Source of the DNA: Heterocephalus glaber | Taxonomy: Eukaryota > Chordata > Mammalia > Rodentia > Bathyergidae | DNA: 64,000 nucleotides | NCBI RefSeq assembly: GCF_000247695.1 | Contig: NW_004624849.1 | Location: 1,375,012-1,439,011, forward strand | Direction: 5' to 3' | Shown here: positions 13,068 through 24,356 of the stretch, one piece after another | Layout: each line of letters begins with the position of its first letter | Position numbering within the stretch: the first letter of the stretch is position 1 | Translations under genes and position numbers: made by a program | The notes under the pieces: generated by a model | Seen by the model: the letters and a program-made list of their open reading frames with translations, nothing else | What the model was told of the DNA's origin: nothing | Databases searched by the model: none

Positions 13068-13180
13068 AGGCATGGTGCTGTACACCTGTAATCCCAGCAC
13101 TTGGGAGGCTGAGGCAGACAGGTTCCTGTGAGTTCAAGGCCAGCCTGAACTAATATCAAGACCCTGTCTCACAAAAGCAA
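13068..13180 (+). repeat. B1-like SINE in Tcam1 intron 5
   Basis: 'cctgtaatcccagcacttgg' to 'gaccctgtctcac'. Confidence 0.82.
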
Positions 13181-13270
13181 TACATAAATCAAATAAAAGC
13201 AAAAGGATTAGTGGAGCTGATGCTAAGGAGGGAAATTTCCATATCAAAATTTGTATTTTGAAAAGTGAGA

Positions 13271-13357
13271 GGGCCGGGGATTTAGCTCAGTGGTTCTGCC
13301 GCCTTCCTCGAAAGTGCAAGGTCCTAAGTTCGATCTCTGGTACCAAAGAAAAAAAAA
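13271..13357 (+). repeat. ID SINE in Tcam1 intron 5
   Basis: 'gggatttagctcagtggttc' through 'tggtaccaaag' and a poly-A tail. Confidence 0.87.
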
Positions 13358-14404
13358 TCCACATTTCTGAGTTTGTCCCTACCCACTGAGAAGCTAAGAT
13401 AGGAAACAGGGGCTCCAGGCCCCCACTGATAGCAATGGTTTACCATTTAGTCTGAATGCATAAAAATACCCTAGGTTTCATCTCAGGCTGCTTGTCCAAA
13501 TGGAAGAAAGGGGAATTGGTTCAAAGCAGGAAACTGATAGTCTTTCCCTTGGAAAGAAGTTTGTTAAGGAAATAGCACTTAGGTTGGGCAAGGAGGGTGA
13601 GCTGAGCGTGGAGGTTAGGAGGGAAAAGGGCACACAAGAGCTGGCTTCCTTGAGGGATTCATTTTTTTTGCAGACAATCCCAGGTTAGAAGAATCTGGTT
13701 GCCCTGGCAAGCAGACATGGGTAAAAGGAAGGAGCAGATGCTTGCTTGTGTCCCAGAGGGAAACCCAGCTCCAGCTTTAGTGTGTACCTGGAATGGGATT
13801 ATCACTGACCTTGAAGTACCACAGAAAGCGACCCAGAACCACACTGGAATCTACCGCTGCACAGCCACTAACCAGCTGGGCTCTGTAAGCAAAGACATTG
13901 CTGTTATTGTTCAAGGTGACTGCTGCTCCCCTGCTGCTAGGCTTGGGATAGAAATCCACCAGGGGTTTGGTAAAATCATAGAAAGATTTTACTGGACTGG
14001 GGAAGGTGAGACTGAGAATTGGGCTTGGTGGGCTGAGGTGCGATGATTCTCTTGTCTTTAACCCGCCATCCCCAATTTCTATATCTTCTGTGTTTTGGCC
14101 AGGACCCAATGAAGGAAGCAGTTCTACCATCTTCTTCATTATTATTGTCCTCCTTGCATTGGTTATAAACAGAACAGCACAGTATTATAATTGTTGGCCC
14201 TGCAAAATAAAGAAGAGGAAATTGCCTTATTGGCAGAAAGAGCAGAACAAAGCGGAGGAAAACCAGTTTGCTGTTCAACAAGCAGAAATGTGCAATTCAT
14301 ATAATTTTTGTCTAGAATCAGGTCTTTGGGTGAATAAGATTTCTACTATTGGAGTTTCCCAAGGAGGGAAGAGTGGATCAAGGAAAAAGGAAGAAACATT
14401 GTGA

Positions 14405-17073
14405 GACTGCATTACCCTTCATGTTCTGCTGTTCATGTTCCCATGTCCTGTGTGTCCAATCCATGCACACGTTTTTCTGAGTTTATTCCAGTCAGTAGGA
14501 ATTTTAGTTCAGTGTTCAGCTAGTGAGAGGACCTTTTTCTCCTTGCTATGTGCTTAGTCTGTTCTTAGATTAAAAAAGATTTTGCAATGGCCTCTTCATT
14601 CCCACTGCTCTCTTCTCAAACAGACTAAAGAGGTAATCAGGAATATTTTAGGAGTACAGTTCACTTCTCATGGGTTCCTGATGGCTAAATGGGAACTAAT
14701 TTCTTAGTCCAGTGACAGAACTTCAAAGGGGCTACCAATCAAAGGGCTAGGAATCAGAACTCTGTTCTTATTCCCTTGCTCCCCTAAGCTAGGGTTCTGG
14801 AATGCCAGCTCCCATAGCTGAGCTTGATGAAGCCATGAGGGGCCAGTGGTGGTTATGTCACCAGACAGAGTCTGAGGAAGTCTCCAAAATGGAGATGGGG
14901 AGCCCATGGGACAGGTTGCAGGTTCACTGACTTCCATCACAGAAAAAGAATCTTGGACCGGGGATTTAGCTCAGTGGTTCTCTTGCCTGCCTTGCAAGCG
15001 CAAGTTTCCAAGTTCAATCCCTGGTACCAAAAAACAAAAACAAAAGCAGAAAAAGAATCTTCAGGAGACATCAGTAAGATGCATAAAGGGATTTATTAGG
15101 CATAATCTTTAAAGTACATACTCAAAGAAATAAAAGTGCAGGCCCTCAAGACAGAGGTGTGCTAATGGCCCTGAGCTGGGTATATTTATGGGGAATTTAG
15201 GAGTAGAAATCTATAGAACTTGTGAATCTATGATGAGAGGATTCAATTTATAGCTGAAAGGTGACAGCTCTTTCTGCAGGGGGAGGATGTGGTGGCTCAT
15301 TCAGATAGGGTAGCGATCAGCAATCACTGGTGACAGAGCTGCAGCCCATCTCCAGGGAAAGGCCAATTTTACAGGTGAAAAGAGGTGATTTATTTATAGG
15401 TAACAGACCCATCTACAGGTAAAAGGGAATGGCCCCAGTTCATCTGCAGGTATAAGGAAATGGCCCAGGCTTATTATATCTTGGGAGAAAATTTTTTAAA
15501 AACTAGATTTATATCTTGAAGTTGCAGTTTTCATTTTTAAAGTTATGATTCTGTCTCCTTTCTACCCGTATTTCTATCCTACTTCATCCCGTACCCCCAG
15601 ATTTTGATACTTTATTCTTAAGGGCTGCAGAGGGGCCTAGATATCTTTTTTCTTTTAACTGCATCAGGTTGAGATGGGGCTGACCTTACCTAACCCAGAC
15701 TCAAGTCTCATCTTGACTGAACTAAAAGATATAGGAAGATAGGATTCGTTATCAGTATGTCATTGAGGCTTAAGGAAGAATCTGACATTACATTAATTTG
15801 TACATATAGGTTTTATAATGCAGAAGACATTTGCAGAATTGTCAGAAATATATACACAACATTGTTTCAATAATAGCACAGGTGAGTGTCAGCAAGACTA
15901 GGAGCTGGAGAAGTCTGGAAGATATGAGTATTACAATCATGTTAAACAAGAGCCACAAATTAAAAATAGAATGATGAATTATCTTTAATATTAACATACA
16001 TGTTTTGAGGTGTTTAAGTACAACAGGTGGAGTATAATATATAGACTCTTCCTTGTTTTGTTAATAAGAAATCTAATTTTAAAATTTTAATTATAATATA
16101 CCCAAAGAATGAAATAAAGATTATCTTTTTTTGTTTGTTGTTTTTGAGACAGGGTCTTGCTTTGTAGTTCAGGCTGGCCTCAAACTCATAGCTTTCCTAC
16201 TGCCTCAGCCTCCCAAGTGTTGGGATTACAGGAATTCACCACCATGCCTGGCTCAAAGATTATTTATGTTTTCAGTGACCATCTGGCCTTTAAAACTCTT
16301 GTTATGGGGTTTAGAACCTAGGATTTAGCCTCTACTTTGTAGCTCTAAAGATCTTTGTAATGACTGGTTCTAGGTAATATAAACATATAAAATCTGGAAT
16401 AGATAAAAGAAAATTCATACCACAAAGGTAATAAAGCTCAGTAGCTAGAATATTTTATGTTGACATTTTCATCCTGTAGGCACACTTATACAAGAAGCCA
16501 ATGGATCAGCTATATAGAACTCTTCTACGTATATTGACTTAGTTTTTTATACTTAAGGCAAAATTTCCATTCCTTTAACAGGCTTACATAATGTAACAGC
16601 AATGACAAGAGTCAAAGGATACCTTTAGACCTACAAGTTTAGAAAACAGTGTTAATGAGCCAGGGATTTAGCTCAGTGGTTCTGGCACTTGCCACACAAG
16701 TGCAAGGTCCCAAGTTTGATCCCCAGTACCAAAAAAGAAAACAGTGGTAATGACTACAAATATACAAATGTATCTCATTATAACAAAATGCTAGTGAAAG
16801 CCAGTAGATGTAGATCCCCCACTTAAGGGACCCCACTTAAAGAAAATTTTAAATATATATTATTGCTAATGTACATTAACAGTATTATGCATTTTTCTTT
16901 CCAGTACTGGGGATGGAACTCAGGACCTTGCGCTTTTGAGGCTGCTGTGGTGCCACTGAGCTAAATCCCCAGCCTAATTATACATTATTAATATGTTGTT
17001 AATGTACATTAGAATTTTAACTCTTAGTAAGCTTAAGAAATCAATCTTAAACCTTTATATATAAAATTTATAA
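14405..17073. other. gene-free AT-rich stretch after Tcam1
   Basis: This holds ID SINEs at 14955-15048 (+, target repeat AGAAAAAGAATCTT), 16658-16736 (+, target repeat GAAAACAGTG) and 16897-16976 (-), and a B1-like SINE at 16125-16258 (-). No coding frame or RNA gene was recognised. Confidence 0.75.
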
Positions 17074-18074
17074 AAACATTTAATAGGAAGTGTTGCCAGC
17101 TCCCCGCCCCGAGAGCCCCAGGCCTGAGTGAGCAGCAGGGCCTCGCTGACATGGGCCGCCTGGGACTCTGGGGACCAAGGAGCTTAGGGTGACTCAGTGT
17201 CACATGGGCCCATGACACCAAAGACTCAGAACAACCCATTGAGTGAGTTCCTGCTGGCCTCAGCCTACCGCTTGGCCTGTCTCATCTGCTCAAGCTCGGG
17301 GACCTCAAAGACCCAGGATCGCCCCCACCCTGGGCTGCTGGGCACCACAGCACCTTATCACTGGGATAGTGGGACAAGTAGAGTGGGGCAAGTTGACATC
17401 CCAACTCTCTTGGGCCCCTCCCCCGCTGGATATTGAAGATGTTCTGTCAGAAGCCACAAAACCCCATGCCACGCCCTAGGTGTGAGGCCTAGGAAGCAGA
17501 TGGCATTGAGAGACTTGCCACTTTCTGGGGTTCGGAGCCAAGCAGGATCCTGGGGGATCCCAGGCTGACCTAGGAAGGGTGCACACGTATGCCAGTGCCA
17601 TGCATCAGTTCTCACTAAGTGTCCCCACTGCCTCCTCCTTTATACTCCTTCCTGCCAAGCCATGCTGGGAAAGGGGTAGATAATGGGATGGTGGGGAATC
17701 CCCTGCCTGTAGCTATGATGGCCTTGGTTCCCCTGGGTGGCCACAGAGATCCACAGCATGCATCTCAGTGTGTCCTGGGCAGCTGTGGTTTCCCCTCTGC
17801 TCTCTGCTGAGTGCTTCACTTGGGAAACCACAACTTGCTGAGCTTCCTGACCTGGGGATTCCTGTTATATTGAAACTCTGGATATCTGGTCCCCAGGCTC
17901 TCACCCAGTTCTGACCCTTGATGCCCCTTCCCCCTTTTTGTTGTTGAGTAGTACATGCCCTATTTTCATGTGTGTTCTTACCCTAGGGCAGTGGATTTCA
18001 GACTGGACCAGTTTTGCCTCCCAGGGGGCCCATTGGGCTGTCTCAAGACCATTTGGGTTGTCAAAATTGGGATG

Positions 18075-18244
18075 GAGCTGGATGTGGTGGCAATGGCCTA
18101 TAATCCCAGTATTATGGGAGGCTGAGGCAGAAGGATCACAAATTTCACTCTAGCCAGAGCAATTTAGTGACTCAGTGAGATCCTTTCTCAAACATTTAAA
18201 AAGGGGTGGGGATGTAGCTCAGTGGCCCTGAGTTCCATCCCCTG

Positions 18245-18245
<1 letters not shown>
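18075..18245 (+). repeat. B1-like SINE and ID fragment
   Basis: B1-like at 18075-18195 and a short ID piece ('gggatgtagctcagtggc') at 18200-18244, inside the retroposed 17-19 kb segment. Confidence 0.7.
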
Positions 18246-18286
<41 letters not shown>

Positions 18287-18300
18287 CGACAACAACAACA
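18246..18300 (+). repeat. (GAT)n microsatellite
   Basis: About 14 GAT units followed by GAC and AAC units. It gives a spurious poly-Asp frame. Confidence 0.95.
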
Positions 18301-19075
18301 GAACAACAGGGATGGATGCAGCGGGTAGTGGTCAGAGATGCTGTGATCATTACTATGCACAGGGCGCCCCCACCCTGGTTACTTGGCACAAAGTGTTGAC
18401 TGTGTCAGGACCTGGTCTGGGACTGCACAAGACTTGTGGCAGCAGCCAGGCTCTCCCCTCCCTTCTCTGCATGCCCCCAACAGTTGGTGGTGGCCACAAT
18501 CAGTGGTGGGGTGAGCAGAAGGAGCATCAGAGTGGGTGCCAGCCGAGCCCAGCCCAGCGGCACCGGGGTTGTGAACCCGCTGAGTGGCCTTACTTCAGGG
18601 AGCCTGATCTCTCATCTGGGGGATGACAGTGCCACCCTGCTTATCCCTTCCGGCAATGTGAGACCCCAGTGCCCTGGGAGCTGGGCTGCTGCCTTGCTGC
18701 CTGCCCTGGTGGCAGAGACCAGGAGTTTCCTGGGATCTCATGGAAACTGGCTTTAATTTTCTTCTATGCCCAATGTGACTGGCACAGACCCAAGGAGCAT
18801 TTAGCCAAAGAGAAGTTTCCTCCTGGTTTTGGCCTGGGAGCCCATGGCTGACCCGGAGGGTCACGAAGGCATTCTAGGTCAGCAAACTAGACTGTGGGCT
18901 GAGTTCTCCCTGTCATTTGTCTCTGTAAATAAAGGTGGACTTTGTTTTGTTTTGTTTTTACATTTACTAGTTTGTTTAAAGGCCACACCTGGAAGCAGCC
19001 AAGTGGAAGGTTTCAGGCCTGGCACACACCCACCCTCCAGCCACCCCTGGTATTTTCTGTAAATAAAATTCTATT

Positions 19076-19078
<3 letters not shown>

Positions 19079-19112
<34 letters not shown>
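19079..19112 (+). repeat. (CA)n microsatellite
   Basis: About 16 AC units directly before the right target duplication of the 17-19 kb insertion; probably grew in its poly-A tail. Confidence 0.92.
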
Positions 19113-19117
<5 letters not shown>

Positions 19118-19439
19118 TTTAATAGATCAAAATACATTCTTTTTATAAACCTTAAGAAGCCAAGAAAACTTAAAAATTAAGTTTATCGGTACATTTTATT
19201 GTTTGTTTTTTGGTACTGGGGATCAAATATTGGTACATTTTAGATATACATAATTCATCATAGAGAATTTGTACCTGTACATTATATGTCTTAATTCATT
19301 TTTCCCATTCCCCTCTCCTCCCTTCAACCCCTTTTCCCCTCCTTAAGAATACTTGAATTATATTTAGCAACTGATGACTCAAAATGTTGTGAACATTTAT
19401 AAGCATTAATCCCATCTATATTTATTCACTCAACACCAG

Positions 19440-21108
19440 AACGCCTGAAATCTTGACTAGGGGGTCCATTTCCACACACCCTGGTGTTGACAGGTTCTGT
19501 CCTTCCTGGGCTGTTGGACTGAGAGCTTGTGTGCTTCTACTGACGGTAGGCCGGGGCCTCCTTACCTCCTGGCCATGCGGGCCTCTCCAACATGCCAGCT
19601 CCTTCCTCAAGGAGTATGACAAGAAACCAACAGAGCACCAGCAAGAAGGCAGGTATAACCTTCTGTGGCCTCATCATGGAGTGTCATCCCGCCACCTGGG
19701 CCCTATTAAGCAGCCACCATGGAGGGACAGCCCACCCTCAAGAATTCCACACCCAAACCTGGTAGTCTCAGGGGAGACCTACACTCAGTCTATGACAGCA
19801 ACTGTGATTCTGGAGCCTGGCCCCTCACTGCACAAGGGACAAATTCCTTCCTAACAGCAGGAAATAGGTCTAAATCTTGTTTTGATGCCTCCTTGTGGGA
19901 GGCAGGGGTGAACAGGGTGGTTTCCCTGACCATTTTGGGACAACTGACAGGCTCTGAGAAGATGTTGCCATTTGTGGTCACAGAACAGGGGTTGAGTCGC
20001 AGGTGTGGCCTGCCTGAGTGCCCTGTAGCAGGTCCGTCACTGTGTGGATCACCACTCAAGTGGCCAACCCTACTCTCTGCTGTACAGGCGCCAGGAGCGG
20101 CCGCGAGGTGCCGCACCATCCTCTGTCCCCGAACTGCTTGCTAATCTACCTCCCTGTGAGGGGGACAGGGATCTGGACACCAGGGTGGCCCAGTACCAGC
20201 CTGCACACCCCTAGGCATAAGGCACACCTTTCGGGGTTTCTCCCTGATGGCCAGGCAGAGATGTTTTCCCATGGAGGGTCCTAGGTCGGCGGGTCCTCCC
20301 TATGGGTTGTCTCTGCTGTCAAAGCTGCATCTTGCTGCAGTCACCGAGCCTCTCTTTGGGCAGCAGCCACTGTCGCCTGTGCCTTCCCAGGACCCACTCC
20401 TCTCTCGGCTCCCTCCCTGCAGGTGCAGAAGCAGATGCAGACCACCTGCAGAGGCCTCTGCTCACACCTGGCTGGTCAGCCCAGCAGGACCAATCCCTCG
20501 GGGCGCCACTGACCACGCGGTTCTCTGTGTCCTTGTAGGGGTCACTCACTTCCCCTCTCTTTGCAGGGAGACCCCAGCACATTTCCCAGGGGCTGACGAG
20601 GGTCAGCTTGGTGGACAAGTGAGCCCCCGCTAAGTCTCCAGCTCAAGCCCAGCACCTGCTGACGCGGCTGAGCATATGAATTCTGCTTTTTTTGGGGGGG
20701 GTATCGGGGATCGAACTATGGGTCCTTGCACTTGCGCAGCAGGGGGGCGAAACCACTGAGCTAAATCCCCGGCCCTATGAATTCTGCTTCTGCTAGCGGC
20801 CCCACGGCCTCCGGGGTTTGCCTGGCCGAGCGAGAGGCCGCTCTGGCGACCCTGGCAAAGCTGGTGAACGCCTTGCAGTCCCTCAGGTCCGTCAGCAGGC
20901 TCCGCCCCCATGGGGCCGAGAGCCGCTGCCCCGACCTTGGTGAGGGCGGCCGCGTTACGACCGTGCGCCCCAGCCCTGGTCCGGGGTCGCCTGTCCTGCC
21001 CGGCCCCTCACCCGGGGTCTTCGGCGCCTCCGAGGGGCTTCCTCCTCCGAATGGCACTTCAGCAGCTGGCGTCTGGCGGCGCTTCTTACACGCCAGGCTG
21101 CTCTTTAG
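19440..21108. other. GC-rich, gene-like segment of unknown origin
   Basis: About 1.6 kb of GC-rich sequence with short open frames on + (for example the frame beginning MNSASASGPTASG at 20777) and splice-acceptor-like tracts (near 20565). It is interrupted at 20683-20775 by a minus-strand ID SINE with target repeat TATGAATTCTGCTT. Composition differs from its AT-rich flanks, so it may be another retrocopy or relic exons. No parent was recognised. Confidence 0.4.
20683..20775 (-). repeat. ID SINE
   Basis: Antisense ID; TATGAATTCTGCTT flanks it on both sides. Confidence 0.9.
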
Positions 21109-21265
21109 GGTTTGTTGTTTTTGAGAGAAGGTCTTGCTATGTAGTTCAGGCTGGCCTTGAACTCACTATGTAGCCCCCCAGGCTGGCTCCGACCTCACAG
21201 CGACCCTGTTGTCTCAGCCTCCCTATTGCTGGGATTACAGGTGTGCGCCTCCACGCCCGGCTTCG
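21109..21265 (-). repeat. B1-like SINE with internal duplication
   Basis: 'tatgtagttcaggctggcct' is followed by a second partial copy before 'gctgggattacaggtgtgcg'. Confidence 0.78.
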
Positions 21266-21269
21266 TTTA

Positions 21270-22660
21270 GTCTTTAAGCACAGGGTGGGTAGTAATAGGA
21301 TTTTAAGCATTCTTGGAGAGGCCCGCTATGGAAGCTCGGGTTGGAGCGCGGGCACTGGACGAGTTGTGGTTACCAAGTGTTGGTTGACGTACTTAGGTGG
21401 TGGTAGTATGGCTGACCTATATTAATAAGAACTGACTGAGGTTGATTGCCTGTTTCCTGTGGGAAGTAAAGGTGACACATTGGGAAGGGGTTGTTGACTG
21501 CTGGGTGGTGTAGTGTCCATGTTTTGGTCATGGTAGGACCTGGGCCATCAGACTCTGCGGGCCTCTCAGGTGTCCAATTAAAACGCCAGTAAAAGCTCCT
21601 GTTTGCTTCATTACTGACTCTTTCGAAGCCAGGGGGTCTCTGCTTGTGCTTGGAGAGAGTCTGTAAAACAGAAAACTAGCGACCATAGACAACGCCTAAC
21701 AGAACCCCGAGACTTTCCCTGGAATCTTTCTATGCTGAGTGTTCAGCAAGTGCCCTGCTGCAGTTCAGGTCTTTTTCTTGTTTCTGGGCATTTTATTTCT
21801 GCTGTGGATTTATATAAGGTGGCAGTGAATAAGGAGAGTTTTCAGGGAGCAGCTCCTTAAATAATCTCACTTTATTAAGCGCCATTCATTTTTAGTACTA
21901 TTTTTTATTTTTTGTTTCCAAGAGGAAACTGCCTTGCCCTAAGAGTTTTAATTAGAAAATGAGGATTTGGGGAGTAATATTGGCTTACTTGATAGAATAA
22001 AATTTAGAAACAAAATTTTCTTCTAAAAGGTGAAAAACCTATTTGTATTTAGGTGAATTTTTAGAAAACGATTTGACATATTTCTACACAACTAATTTCT
22101 AATCATTCCGGAGTCTCCCTGGAGAACCTCTCTAGGCGGTAGGAGCCACAGATTTGCACATTGCATGTATCTTATGGAAACACTAAGCCATGCTCTGGGT
22201 TTGGAAAGGAGAACCTCACTGCGGTGGGGCTGCTTCAAACACAAGTTCAATCTGTTATTTTTGCCTAAGTAGCACATTAACATGATGATTCCTAAATTAG
22301 AAAACTGTAATAATGGAAATAGCTCCCTCCCACTTTTTTCTCCTGAGTATGTAACTATCCTCAGGAACAAGTGCTGATACACTCCCTCATGAATCCTTTC
22401 AGACATAATCCGTGCATCTGTTTATTAAAATAGATTTTAAATTATTTAAAAACAAAGGTAGTTTAATAACTTCTAAAGTTTTTAGCATGCTGTGAAATCA
22501 GTTACATTAGGCTTGATATTATTTTAAATAAAATACATTCATATCCTATTTTTATGTACTTCACTGTTGAGAAAGCAGGCATTCATTAAATCTGGTATAA
22601 TAAATAGGCTTACTGCTCCTAAGTTTAGATCTTGGCATATCTGTCCACACCTCTTTGTTT
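21270..22660. other. gene-free stretch
   Basis: No gene, RNA or recognisable repeat family seen; AT-rich from 21.8 kb. An antisense ID SINE begins at 22666. Confidence 0.5.
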
Positions 22661-22665
22661 TGTTC

Positions 22666-22763
22666 TTCTTGTTGTTGTTGTTGGTGGTGGTACCGGGGAT
22701 TAAACTCAGGACCTTGCGCTTGCGAGGCAGGCGGCAGAACCACTGAGCTAAATCCCCAGCCCA
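22666..22763 (-). repeat. ID SINE with GTT repeat tail
   Basis: 'gtaccggggattaaactcag' to 'gagctaaatccccagcc', preceded by a (GTT)n/(GGT)n run that is its tail. Confidence 0.87.
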
Positions 22764-23065
22764 TGCCCATGCCTCTTTGAAAGCAAGACTGGTCAGAACA
22801 ATTTAGAAACTATCTGTTCTATTTTTATGGCTCTCGTTTGGTTTTGTGGAACTAGTGTCAGAGCCACATATGGGCTTCGGCTAACATGTCTGCCCGCTCT
22901 CTGTTCAGCATATGGGATGCAGGAGTTCTCAGGAGGGCTGGCTAGAAGCCTAGCAAGCCTGATGTGCCTTGGAGGGCCTCACAGTCATTACGAAGCCACT
23001 GACATTAGCCTTTGATACTTTCTCATTCTTCAAATTCCCACCTAGTTTTTCCCTGGCTGTAGTTG

Positions 23066-23400
23066 TTCACTCATCAACAAATATTTACTGACCATCTCCT
23101 CTGTACCTGGCACCTGCTGGGTGCGCGGCTTAGTGAAAAAGTTGTGCCCTCATGAAGCTTTCATTCTAGGGAGGGACACAGAGAGTAAGCAAGATAGACG
23201 CATAAAATATATAGTGTGTTAATAATAAATGAAAAGGAACAGCAAACAGGGAAGGAGACTAGGAAATGTCAGGGCAAACCAAGTCCTGGCGTTTTGGATA
23301 GGGTGTTCTGGGATTGTGCACTGAGATGATGGCTTTTGAGGAAAGACATGAAGAGAGTCAAGGAACCAGCAGGAGTGGTATGGAGGAAGGGAGTTCTAAG
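23066..23400. repeat. L2-like fragment
   Basis: 'caacaaatatttactgacca' to 'cttcattctaggg' is the common L2-derived phrase; the rest is degenerate. Confidence 0.55.
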
Positions 23401-23651
23401 AGGAATATTTAAAGCCTCTCTGTTTACAGCTGCATGAATTAAATGAAGGGAGATGAAGTAAAAGGGGAGGTCAGCCAGGTAGAGGCAGTGCCTCCCTTGT
23501 AGGTAGAATAGACCTTGGCGTTTAGTTGTGAAAGAACATACCCCCAGTGGAGAGGGCGTGAGGAAGAGGAAGAATAAATTTAAAAGTGGGGCTCTCTCCC
23601 CTCATCCACTGCAGAAACAGACTCCAGCTCAGGTGCTGGTGTTGCAGCGGG

Positions 23652-24026
23652 ATGGCGGGAATAGATTTGCAGGCAGTCCTAGAGCAGCGGCCTGGGCCCT
23701 AGCCAACCACATGGAGGTTCTGGAGCACCCCAAGGTGTTTGCAGTTGATGATGTTGGGAGTGGAAATCTGCGGTTTGCTGATGAAATAGCCATGTTAAAA
23801 AAAACTAAGATTTGGCCACGGTTGTGCTACACTCCTGGTACTCTTCCGTGATGATGGAGATGTGAAATTTGTTTTGGATTCTGCTTTTCTGGAAGGTGGA
23901 CATGAGAAGGTATATTTTCATCCAGTGACCAATGCCACCAACATGGGATTGAGTCCTGAAGACTGTCTCAAATTTATGAAGACAACAGGACGCGATCCCA
24001 TAATACTAAATTTTGATAAAAACTAA
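23652..24026 (+). pseudogene. Prorsd1: Prorsd1 (PrdX/YbaK-type deacylase domain protein) processed pseudogene
   Basis: The copy starts MAGIDLQAVLEQR. After a frameshift it reads MEVLEHPKVFAVDD joined directly to VGSGNLRFADEIAMLKK, and after another shift DDGDVKFVLDSAFLEGGHEK, ending in ILNFD and a stop. This is the prolyl-tRNA-synthetase-associated editing domain family (PRORSD1). The central portion of the domain (about 45-50 residues) is missing, and at least two frameshifts are present. No introns are visible. It is a dead retrocopy. Confidence 0.82.
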
Positions 24027-24028
24027 TT

Positions 24029-24128
24029 GGGCTGGTGGGGGTGTGGAGGGGTGGGTATACTCAGTGGCAGTGTTTGCCTAGCATGCACAAGACCCTGGGT
24101 TTGATCCCCAGCACCACAACAAAAGGAA
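24029..24128 (+). repeat. older ID SINE at the end of the Prorsd1 retrocopy
   Basis: 'gggctggtgg' to 'gatccccagcaccac', directly after the retrocopy stop codon. Confidence 0.7.
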
Positions 24129-24356
24129 AAAACCCAACTGGGCTAATGTTTAGAGTAAATTTATTTCTGAAAGCTATTTTTTTTTTATAATTTTAAAAAA
24201 GAATTTAAAGTGGTAACTATCATTTTAGGAGGAAAGTTCCCCTGCCCTTCCTTCATCCCCTTCACCCCTCCCTATTTACAAAGACTTTGTTTCCATTTTT
24301 TTACTTTTCTCATATTTTTTCTTTTCCCCTCTTTCCTTTCCCCAAGAAGCCAAGAA

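Larger units (their letters stand above)
8067..14404 (+). pseudogene. Tcam1: Tcam1 (testicular cell adhesion molecule 1, ICAM-like), disrupted seven-exon gene
   Basis: Tcam1 encodes a testis-expressed, five-Ig-domain, ICAM-like membrane protein, and in mammals it lies between SMARCD2 and GH, as here. Coding exons read 8067-8121 (signal peptide, starts MTVLLFGVWALL), 9774-10039 (Ig1), 11092-11412 (Ig2), 11647-11925 (Ig3), 12402-12782 (Ig4), 13674-13915 (Ig5) and 14103-14404 (membrane segment and tail). All introns are phase 1, as in the ICAM family. Ig1 keeps an ICAM-like integrin-contact motif (GIETFLKK). Lesions: a 1-bp deletion in an A-run of exon 2 near 10008; in-frame TAA codons at 11193-11195 and 11358-11360; exon 3 donor AT instead of GT at 11413-11414; a SINE inside exon 5; and a net 1-bp loss in exon 6 near 13725. 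Exons 2 and 6 are each one base short of a multiple of three, which fits single deletions. The hydrophobic membrane segment is short (about 15 residues). Human TCAM1P is also a pseudogene. Identity rests on synteny and domain layout. Confidence 0.87.
17074..19125 (+). mobile_element. retroposed GC-rich segment with 13-bp target-site duplication
   Basis: The direct repeat AAACATTTAATAG occurs at 17074-17086 and 19113-19125. Between them lies about 2.0 kb of GC-rich sequence very unlike its AT-rich flanks. It ends with AATAAA-containing sequence (near 19060) and a CA-repeat that probably replaced a poly-A tail. This is the signature of L1-mediated retroposition of a polyadenylated RNA on the + strand. 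An internal B1-like SINE, an ID fragment and a (GAT)n tract (18246-18300) are present. No long coding frame or recognisable protein is seen; it may be mainly 3' UTR of an unidentified gene. Confidence 0.75.

Noticed and set aside
18222..18626. Frame with a poly-Asp tract
   Set aside because: Produced by the (GAT)n microsatellite; no protein similarity around it.
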